Made by a program: the position numbers and the translations under genes. The notes beneath the pieces were generated by a model. That model made no database searches and was not told where the DNA came from. It saw only the letters and a program-made list of their open reading frames with translations. From positions 1 through 40,088 of the forward strand of contig NZ_CAKKLV010000032.1 of the NCBI RefSeq assembly GCF_918698115.1: a stretch of 40,088 nt of DNA, written 5' to 3'. The DNA is from Peribacillus sp. Bi96. GTDB taxonomy: Bacteria > Bacillota > Bacilli > Bacillales > DSM-1321. Shown here piece by piece: positions 34,794 to 40,088 of the stretch (position 1 is its first letter; the number at the start of each line of letters is the position of its first letter).

Positions 34794-35347
34794 TACGGAC
34801 GAGTAAGCACCATTGATCAATCATTAGATTTACAGGAAGAGAAGTTAAAAGAATATGGCTGTGAGAAGATATTCATGGAGAAACAAAGTGGTGCTAAAAG
34901 TGATCGTGAGGAACTGATTAAGGCGTTAGACTTTTTAAGGGAAGGAGACAAGCTGGTTGTTTACAAAATAGACAGACTAGCTAGGAGTACATTTGATTTA
35001 CAAAAGATTGCTAAGGAACTAGAGAACGGGGAATAGCTTTAGTATTCATCAAAGAACAGATTGATTTTAGTACACCATCTGGAAAGCTAATGTTTACTAT
35101 GCTGGGGGCTATTGCTGAGTTTGAACGTGATTTAATCAAAGATAGGACCACTGAGGGACGTGAGAAAGGGCAAAAGCTAAAGGAACTCCATATGGGACGT
35201 AAAGGAAAGGACGAGAAGGACGTTAAAAAGGCTTTGAAGCTGTTTCAGGAGAGAGAATCTAACGGATTAAGTGTAAATGAGATAGCTAAAATGACAGGCG
35301 TTCCACGTTCCACTATTTACGCTAAAGCGAAAGAGACGAGACTTTAA
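34787..35347 (+). pseudogene. Broken second copy of the serine resolvase
   Basis: Nearly identical to 29317-29886 but damaged. Its 5' end is cut at the YGRVST codons and runs into the duplicated block, so it has no start codon or res site. A one-base deletion near 35028 (after IAKELEN) shifts the frame. A later two-base insertion (near 35165) and one-base insertion (near 35190) change the frame between REKGQKLKEL and MGRKGK but restore it overall. Read-through remains from the MFTMLGAIAE segment. Non-functional. Confidence 0.9.
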
Positions 35348-35372
35348 TAGTGTTAGCCTTTTTCTTTATGCA

Positions 35373-35391
35373 ACTAACGGGGCAGGTTAGC
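35373..35391 (+). repeat. Short palindromic repeat, type B (copy 5)
   Basis: ACTAACGGGGCAGGTTAG, 24 bases after the resolvase pseudogene; preceded by CTTTTTCTTTATG as before copy 7. Confidence 0.8.
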
Positions 35392-35492
35392 TTAATAAGA
35401 ACAGGACAATCAATATACTATGTAGAATATAATAAGATGATATTGTTTAAAGATTTAGAAAAAACAGTATATAAAAATTAGGAGTGTTTGTT

Positions 35493-35987
35493 ATGGTTCA
35501 TGCAAAAGATGTTTTATCGGATCAGTTGTTGGCAAATGCTAATGACCCAAGTTGGTACCTACCATTTTCAGATTCAGTAGAAACATTGTCTGAGGAACAT
35601 GCATGTTGGAAGCCGAACGAAGAAAGTAATAGTATTGCTGAAATTGTGCAGCATCTACTATATTGGAATCAAACATGGCAAACAAGGTACCAAAAATCTC
35701 ACGTTGATGCTGTGCCTTCAATAGGAAATAATAATAACAGCTTTATTATTCCTGAAAATCATACTTTTGCTGACTTAAAAAAACAACTATTAGAGGTGCT
35801 TTTACGTTGGCAAGAGTTATTATCTGAAGAAAAAGTTGAGAGAGAAGTTAATGGTTATCCTGGACACGTGAAATGGTGGGCAATACTCGGAAATGTGTCA
35901 ACTCATAACGCATATCACATTGGTCAGATCATTTATATCCGGAAGTTGCAAAATAGCTGGAAAATAGATGCAGGAGTAGATAAATAA
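35493..35987 (+). CDS. DinB-superfamily protein
   Basis: 164 residues from ATG 35493 (MVHAKDVL), after AGGAG; the frame starts further upstream at a GTG that lies in that site. The four-helix DinB fold is suggested by the metal-ligand spacing: His in IVQHLLYWNQTW (about residue 50) and HNAYHIGQ (about 138-142). DinB-like proteins include bacillithiol or thiol transferases and metal hydrolases; B. subtilis YfiT/YisT-type proteins are close in size. Substrate unknown. Confidence 0.82.
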   Translation: MVHAKDVLSDQLLANANDPSWYLPFSDSVETLSEEHACWKPNEESNSIAEIVQHLLYWNQTWQTRYQKSHVDAVPSIGNNNNSFIIPENHTFADLKKQLLEVLLRWQELLSEEKVEREVNGYPGHVKWWAILGNVSTHNAYHIGQIIYIRKLQNSWKIDAGVDK

Positions 35988-36013
35988 ATAAAAGTTGCAC
36001 TAGTGCCTACTTG

Positions 36014-36033
36014 AACTAACGGGTGCTTTACTT
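36014..36033 (+). repeat. Short palindromic repeat, type A (copy 6)
   Basis: AACTAACGGGTGCTTTACTT. Paired with copy 7, which follows 40 bases later, with a GGTTGCTG/CAGCC hairpin and T-run (36044-36065) between them. Confidence 0.8.
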
Positions 36034-36072
36034 CAATAAGGAAGGTTGCTGAGGCAGCCTTTTTCTTATGGC

Positions 36073-36092
36073 ACTAACGGGGCAGGATAGTT
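36073..36092 (+). repeat. Short palindromic repeat, type B (copy 7)
   Basis: ACTAACGGGGCAGGATAGTT, the right half of an A-hairpin-B composite that starts at copy 6. Confidence 0.8.
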
Positions 36093-36142
36093 CCATAAGA
36101 AATTGACTATTGGTTAATTTTGGAATATAATTGCATTAAAAG

Positions 36143-36154
36143 GAACGTACGTTC
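36143..36154 (+). promoter_or_regulatory. Perfect palindrome GAACGTACGTTC, candidate operator
   Basis: A 12-base perfect palindrome upstream of the PfpI-like gene at 36224. This kind of AACGTACGTT core is common in TetR-type operators. No TetR gene is in the window. Confidence 0.55.
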
Positions 36155-36223
36155 TTTTTTTGGTGGGGTAACTTTTGATGTGGAAAAAATAAACTATGAA
36201 AATTATGATTGGAGTGTTAGTAG

Positions 36224-36856
36224 ATGAAAATAAAAAAAGTTTATCTATATGTATTTAATACAATGTCAGACTGGGAATATGGATATTTAATTGCTGAACT
36301 AAATTCAGGAAGATATTTCAAAAAAGATTTAGCACCTTTAAAAGTAATTACAGTAGGAGCGAATAAAGAAATTATTACTACGATGGGGGGACTGAGTATA
36401 AAACCAGATATTTCTCTTGATGAATGTAACTTTGATAGTAAAGATCTTGTAATTCTACCTGGAGGGAATACTTGGGGAGAAGCTATTCATCAACCTATCT
36501 TGAAAAAAATTGGCGAGGCTTTAAAGCTTGGCACTATTGTTGCTGCTATTTGTGGTGCTACTGAGGGACTAGCGAATATGGGATATCTAGATTCTAGAAA
36601 GCATACAAGCAATAGCTTAGAGTATATTAAAATGGTCTGTCCTAATTATAAAGGAGAAAATTTTTATGAGATGGAACCTGTAGTAACGGGTGAAAATTTG
36701 GTTACTGCATCAGGAGTAGCTCCTTTGGAATTTGCGATGGAAGTACTGAAAAAATTAGATGTATTTGCACCAGATACATTACACTCGTGGTATAACCTAA
36801 ATAAGACTCACAAACCTGAATACTTCTTCCAACTAATGAACTCAATAAATAAGTGA
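36224..36856 (+). CDS. DJ-1/PfpI-family protein (glutamine amidotransferase-like)
   Basis: 210 residues. The nucleophile elbow AAICGATEGLA (Cys near residue 107) with the earlier Glu in SDWEYGY (Glu18) and the PGGNTWGE loop are the DJ-1/PfpI pattern. These proteins act as glyoxalases, deglycases, proteases or stress chaperones; the exact reaction cannot be told from sequence. GGAGTGTT precedes ATG. A perfect palindrome upstream suggests its own repressor. Confidence 0.88.
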   Translation: MKIKKVYLYVFNTMSDWEYGYLIAELNSGRYFKKDLAPLKVITVGANKEIITTMGGLSIKPDISLDECNFDSKDLVILPGGNTWGEAIHQPILKKIGEALKLGTIVAAICGATEGLANMGYLDSRKHTSNSLEYIKMVCPNYKGENFYEMEPVVTGENLVTASGVAPLEFAMEVLKKLDVFAPDTLHSWYNLNKTHKPEYFFQLMNSINK

Positions 36857-36989
36857 TTTTAAAAATCAACTTGGCAGTTTTATTTTACTTGAAATAACCT
36901 CTATACTTTATGCGATGCCAAAGTATAGTTTTAGTACATAACTTAAAAATTTTAGAGAAGTTAATAGAGATTGTGAATGATTGTACTTA

Positions 36990-37009
36990 AACTAACGGGT
37001 GCGTTGGTT
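36990..37009 (+). repeat. Short palindromic repeat, type A (copy 8)
   Basis: AACTAACGGGTGCGTTGGTT, with the same GATTGTGAATGATTGTACTT leader type as copies 2 and 4. An inverted repeat CTATACTTT/AAAGTATAG lies at 36901-36929. Confidence 0.85.
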
Positions 37010-37084
37010 GAACATGAAGAGTATTAGTTTACGCAGCTCGATAGACTTATATATAATAGATGAAAACCATTAGGAGTTGACTTT

Positions 37085-37465
37085 ATGATTAATCGGATTC
37101 GGAATAAATTGATTCCCGCACAAGAAATGGGAGAAGAGGTAGATAATATCTACGCTATTTTACCCCCGCCAGGAACCATTATCGAAGTGGCTACTGAAGA
37201 AGAAATGGAAAAGGCAGCAGAGCTTGAAATTAGACATATGGCTTTCATGAGATTGCAGGAAATGAATATACAATTTGACGGAGCGTCATATAAAGAACTA
37301 TTAAAAGAGTTTCAGGATTTTGAAACCGATTCGAGTAAATTTTGGAGAGGTGTAGCAAGCCGTTTATCCGTTCCTTATGAATGGCCAATCAGAATTGATT
37401 ATGCAAACGGCCCAATTTATGTTGGTGAACACGATTTATATGAAGAAGAAGAGAATGAAGGTTGA
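37085..37465 (+). CDS. Unrecognised acidic protein
   Basis: 126 residues, MINRIRNKLIPAQEMGEEVD start and an acidic DLYEEEENEG end. The middle (TEEEMEKAAELEIRHMAFMR) is helical. TTAGGAG precedes ATG. No membrane segment and no known family. Ends at a clear terminator. Confidence 0.65.
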   Translation: MINRIRNKLIPAQEMGEEVDNIYAILPPPGTIIEVATEEEMEKAAELEIRHMAFMRLQEMNIQFDGASYKELLKEFQDFETDSSKFWRGVASRLSVPYEWPIRIDYANGPIYVGEHDLYEEEENEG

Positions 37466-37537
37466 TATTGAAATTTATGCTTGGCATAGTTGAATAGGTT
37501 CATGTATTAGTTATTAATGTATTTTATCGATTTTAGA

Positions 37538-37568
37538 GCGTTGACCAAAAGGGTCAACGCCTTTTTGT
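37538..37568 (+). terminator. Terminator of the gene at 37085
   Basis: GCGTTGACC (37538-37546) pairs with GGTCAACGC (37552-37560), then CTTTTTG. Confidence 0.9.
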
Positions 37569-37615
37569 TTACAAAATTATCTGTATAGTGATGTAAGTGG
37601 ATTTTTACTTATAGT

Positions 37616-37635
37616 TGAACGAAGGGTGCGTTAGC
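37616..37635 (+). repeat. Short palindromic repeat, type A (copy 9, degenerate)
   Basis: TGAACGAAGGGTGCGTTAGC; left half diverged. Paired with copy 10, 41 bases to the right, as copies 6 and 7 are. Confidence 0.65.
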
Positions 37636-37675
37636 AGAAGAGCAGAATTGTATTTAAGACCGCATTTCCTTATGG

Positions 37676-37696
37676 AACTAAAGGGGCAGGTTAGTT
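37676..37696 (+). repeat. Short palindromic repeat, type B (copy 10)
   Basis: AACTAAAGGGGCAGGTTAG and TT. Right half of the composite with copy 9; preceded by TTTCCTTATGG as copy 7 is by TTTTCTTATGG. Confidence 0.8.
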
Positions 37697-37756
37697 TAAC
37701 TTCGTAAAATTGTGTATTATAGTGATAATAAAAAGTTTTTCTAAAGGAAGATTAAA

Positions 37757-38575
37757 TTGAAGAATAGATTTTCAATTGGAGAAATGGCTAAACTCCATAA
37801 TACGACCGTAAAAACCCTTCGATATTATGATGAAATTGATTTATTAAAACCTATACATACGGATCTAAACAACGGTTATAGATATTATTCAACGGAACAA
37901 TTTGAACATTTGAACACTATTCATTATTTAAAGGATTTAGGTTTTTCATTAAAGGAGATCAAGGGACATCTGGATCACAGGAATATCGATGGTTTTTTGT
38001 ATCTCTTAGAGGAACAGAAACGATTAACCGAAAAAAAAATGAAAGAACTGGAACGAATTAACCGAAGGTTCCAAAATCGAATCAAGGACATTAAATTAGC
38101 ACGAGAAATAAAAGAATTGGAAGTGCCATTCATACAGGAGAGGAAAGAGAGAAGGATAGTAAGATTAATGGAAATAATCAGTTCAGAACCTGAGATGGAA
38201 GTTTCCTTACGACGATTAGAGAGTCTGTCTAATATGAGTTCTTCTATATTTATTGGGGGAGTAGGTCTTACGATAAGTATTAATAATACATTAAACAACA
38301 AGTTCAATGAATATAACTCGATATTTATTTTAGTCGAAGAAGATGATATTCAGAATCCTTTAGTGACAACTATTCCCGAAGGAATGTATGCCTGCATTTA
38401 TTATAATGGAAATCACAGCGATTCACCCGAACATTATAGAAGCTTACTCAATTGTATTCAAGATAACGGTTTCCAAGTTATCGGGGATTCCATTGAAAGA
38501 ACAATAATTGACCATTATATCTCCGGTAGTAAAGAAGACTATCTGACAGAAATACAAATACCAATAAAGTGTTGA
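37757..38575 (+). CDS. MerR-family regulator with effector-binding domain
   Basis: 272 residues from TTG 37757, behind AAAGGAAG. Residues 1-70 (FSIGEMAKLHNTTVKTLRYY, then IDLLKP, NGYRYYSTEQFEHL) are the MerR winged helix; a long dimer helix follows (about 80-120), then a GyrI-like effector domain (about 150-270), the BmrR/Mta layout for sensing lipophilic or cationic compounds. The downstream DUF554 gene is the obvious candidate target. Its TGA stop abuts a terminator. Confidence 0.92.
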   Translation: MKNRFSIGEMAKLHNTTVKTLRYYDEIDLLKPIHTDLNNGYRYYSTEQFEHLNTIHYLKDLGFSLKEIKGHLDHRNIDGFLYLLEEQKRLTEKKMKELERINRRFQNRIKDIKLAREIKELEVPFIQERKERRIVRLMEIISSEPEMEVSLRRLESLSNMSSSIFIGGVGLTISINNTLNNKFNEYNSIFILVEEDDIQNPLVTTIPEGMYACIYYNGNHSDSPEHYRSLLNCIQDNGFQVIGDSIERTIIDHYISGSKEDYLTEIQIPIKC

Positions 38576-38608
38576 CCCTCCCGTTACAGGAGGGTCTATA
38601 TTTTTGGA
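38574..38608 (+). terminator. Terminator abutting the merR stop
   Basis: GACCCTCC (38574-38581) pairs with GGAGGGTC (38589-38596), then a T-rich run. The stop codon TGA (38573-38575) overlaps its first bases. Confidence 0.85.
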
Positions 38609-38637
38609 TAGAACAATAATTAAAAGGAGAAATGATT

Positions 38638-39321
38638 ATGTTTGGAACAATCTTTAATACAATGATGATAGTAATCGGAAGCATTATCGGAAGCATCTTT
38701 AAAAAGGGGATAAAAGATGAATATCACAACATTCTAATGCAGGCTATGGGGTTAGTTGCGTTGGGGTTAGGAATAAATGCACTAGTGCAACATTTACCTT
38801 CCAGCAAATATCCGGTACTTTTTATTGTAAGCTTAGCCGTAGGGGGATTGCTCGGTCAAAGGCTGAATTTAGAATCAAAATTTAATGCTTTAGTTAATAA
38901 ATATTCCAGAGGTAATTTAGCTGAGGGGTTAGCGACTGCTATCCTATTATTTTGTATTGGAACGTTATCTATTTTAGGTCCTGTAGAGGCAGCGTTAAAG
39001 GGAGATTATACGTATCTGCTTGCAAATGGGGTGTTGGATGGGATTACCTCGATTGTGTTAGCATCCACATTTGGTATTGGGATAGCTGTTGCAGGAATTG
39101 TTTTATTTATTTGGCAAGGTGCTATTTATTTAATTGCTATTTTAATGCAGAACTCCATAAATAATGATCTTCTGAACGAAGTGACGATTGTAGGAGGTAT
39201 ATTGATAATCGCATCTGGTTTAAATATTTTGGGGATTAAGAAATTTAATACTTTAAATCTTCTACCTTCAATAATAATTCCTCCTATTGTATTTTTAGTT
39301 ATTCATTTTTCTCATTTATAA
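38638..39321 (+). CDS. DUF554 (YqgA-like) membrane protein
   Basis: 227 residues. ATG 38638 is chosen over 38632 because AAAGGAGA ends one base before the latter. MFGTIFNTMMIVIGSIIGSI, the LVALGLGINAL strand-helix and AVGGLLGQRLNLES near residue 68, with ATAILLFCIGTLSILGPVEA near 105, are characteristic of DUF554. About six to seven helices. Function unknown; often called a putative transport or membrane protein. Lies after the MerR gene. Confidence 0.9.
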   Translation: MFGTIFNTMMIVIGSIIGSIFKKGIKDEYHNILMQAMGLVALGLGINALVQHLPSSKYPVLFIVSLAVGGLLGQRLNLESKFNALVNKYSRGNLAEGLATAILLFCIGTLSILGPVEAALKGDYTYLLANGVLDGITSIVLASTFGIGIAVAGIVLFIWQGAIYLIAILMQNSINNDLLNEVTIVGGILIIASGLNILGIKKFNTLNLLPSIIIPPIVFLVIHFSHL

Positions 39322-39343
39322 TATTTGTGAAATATTACACTTA

Positions 39344-39363
39344 AACTAACGGGTGCGTTAGTT
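39344..39363 (+). repeat. Short palindromic repeat, type A (copy 11)
   Basis: AACTAACGGGTGCGTTAGTT, the perfect consensus palindrome, 22 bases after the DUF554 stop. Confidence 0.88.
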
Positions 39364-39440
39364 CTATAAGGGGTCCCGCCGCATTCATGGAGAGCATCGA
39401 GAAAAAGCAAGTCTTACCTTTTATAAAAATGGTTGATTAA

Positions 39441-39470
39441 AAGAAAAAGAGCCCTCATTTCTGGGGGCTA
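39441..39470 (-). terminator. Terminator of ypbS-like copy 2
   Basis: AGCCC...GGGCT imperfect stem, on the minus strand followed by CTTTTTCTTTT. It is different from the terminator of copy 1, so the duplicated block starts after it. Confidence 0.75.
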
Positions 39471-39493
39471 TAAATTATCTTTAATATTTGATT

Positions 39494-39947
39494 AGGAGGT
39501 CGAAGGTTAACACCGATATTCGGTGCTTTTTCTTACGACTAAGAGATCAGTAAATTATTTTACTTTAATGACTCCACATATGAATGAACCATTTCTGGGG
39601 TAACTAATTTACGAGTAGGTATTAGCCTTTGGTTTGCAAGAACATTGATTTGCATAGTGATTTGATTAATATGGTCTGTTGTAAAATCCTTTTCAGCCTT
39701 ACATAATTCTATAGCTCCTTGAATATAATCTTCACGTTGTTGGTCTAATAGGGAAAATTCAGTAAAAAGTTGATTTTGTTTTTGAGCATGTAACGTAAGG
39801 GCTTTATGTACACTCATTGTCCTTCACTCCTATAATTTTTTCTAATAGCTACTTCTATATTAACATCATCATTTTTTTAGTAATAGCAAAAACTATAAAA
39901 GATAAATCCAAAAGGTAGTTGATTCACGCATCGGATGTGATTATGAA
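39494..39947 (+). repeat. Duplicated block, copy 2 (454 bases)
   Basis: Second copy of 34332-34793, without the eight-base insertion. After GATTATGAA the sequence continues as AGAGGTCTGG and then the insertion sequence, whereas copy 1 continues into the resolvase pseudogene. Confidence 0.93.
39560..39817 (-). CDS. YpbS-like DUF2533 protein, copy 2
   Basis: 85 residues, identical to the copy at 34398 except Glu20 in place of Lys20 (QLFTEF). The same AGGAGTGAAGG start region. Having two nearly identical small genes 5 kb apart implies recent duplication. The family has no known function. Confidence 0.85.
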   Translation of the reverse strand: MSVHKALTLHAQKQNQLFTEFSLLDQQREDYIQGAIELCKAEKDFTTDHINQITMQINVLANQRLIPTRKLVTPEMVHSYVESLK

Positions 39948-39963
39948 AGAGGTCTGGAATATG

Positions 39964-40016
39964 AACTGCACCCCAATTGTTAGACAACATCTAACAATTG
40001 GAGGTGCAGTTTTTTT
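39964..40016 (+). other. IS terminal hairpin hiding the transposase ribosome site
   Basis: 21 base pairs: 39964-39972 with 40003-40011 and 39973-39984 with 39990-40001, one bulged A at 40002, a five-base loop, then a T-run. The ribosome site GGAGGT (40000-40005) lies wholly in the right arm. Confidence 0.8.
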
Positions 40017-40088
40017 GACTAAATATACGATAGACGAAAAATTACATGCAGTTTTAGAGTACTTAGAAGGGGAAAAATCCTATAAATC
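40015..40088 (+). CDS. IS3-family-like transposase OrfA, N-terminus (partial)
   Basis: TTG 40015 begins MTKYTIDEKLHAVLEYLEGE then KSYK at the window edge. This is the first helix of the helix-turn-helix in IS3/IS150-group OrfA proteins, which bind the terminal repeats. The spacing to GGAGGT (40000-40005) is about ten bases. Only 24 codons are visible. Confidence 0.75.
   Translation, partial: MTKYTIDEKLHAVLEYLEGEKSYK

Larger units (their letters stand above)
39962..40088 (+). mobile_element. Insertion sequence, IS3-family-like, left end (partial)
   Basis: The end TGAACTGCACCCCAATTGTT has the TGNACTG...CCAATTGTTAGAC pattern of IS3/IS150-group terminal repeats. A transposase reading frame begins just inside it. 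The right end, the frameshift overlap and target duplications are beyond the window. Confidence 0.8.

Noticed and set aside
25904..39363. CRISPR array
   Set aside because: The repeated palindromes are irregularly spaced over 13 kb and lie singly between genes; there are no regular spacers and no cas genes.

Overview
The window reads as chromosome of an endospore-forming Bacillaceae, most like the Bacillus/Peribacillus group (the genus is inference). The first 10 kb follow the Bacillus subtilis order tsaE-tsaB-rimI-tsaD-ydiF-moaC-rex-ydiK-ydiL-groES-groEL behind the end of an rRNA operon, with CIRCE control of groESL. A SpoVB-like flippase further right supports a spore former.

Region 1 (1-10141), core: 23S rRNA tail, 5S rRNA and an initiator tRNA end an rrn operon. 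Then come the t6A tRNA-modification genes tsaE, tsaB and tsaD with rimI, a cluster of seven co-oriented DnaA boxes between tsaD and the ABC-F gene ydiF, moaC, the redox repressor gene rex, two small membrane-protein genes and the chaperonin operon. The tatAy/tatCy pair that separates rex from ydiK in B. subtilis is absent.

Region 2 (about 10142 to 30 kb), AT-rich accessory island joined to the 3' side of groEL. Its left end is an integrase-regulator-excisionase-replicase module: tyrosine integrase, XRE/CI-like repressor, a divergent small helix-turn-helix protein, and an 812-residue primase/DUF927 helicase followed by an iteron-like AT-rich possible origin. This is the plan of a phage satellite or small integrative element. 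No capsid, terminase or conjugation gene is visible. The cargo looks defence-like: a three-gene membrane cassette (16.4-19.2 kb), a NACHT-type STAND NTPase (19.5-21.5 kb), a membrane-anchored orphan (21.9 kb), a five-repeat zinc-ribbon protein with a Vsr-like nuclease core (23.4 kb), a polytopic membrane protein (25.1 kb), a CoiA-like nuclease (26.7 kb) and a serine resolvase (29.3 kb). No right attachment site was found, so the right boundary is open.

Region 3 (about 30 kb to the end), variable host-like DNA: spoVB-like gene, a DinB-like gene, a DJ-1/PfpI gene, a MerR regulator, a DUF554 transporter-like gene and several small proteins. It carries eleven short palindromic intergenic repeats in two related types, a 5'-truncated frameshifted second copy of the resolvase, and a duplicated block of about 460 bp, each copy with a ypbS-like (DUF2533) gene. 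The window ends inside an IS3-family-like insertion sequence whose terminal hairpin hides its own ribosome binding site.

How the parts fit: the region after groEL behaves as an integration hotspot, as the BsuM/prophage 3 region does in B. subtilis. A strong terminator inside the 3' end of the integrase gene would stop groEL transcripts from entering the island. All functions are assigned from motifs and gene order; no search was run.
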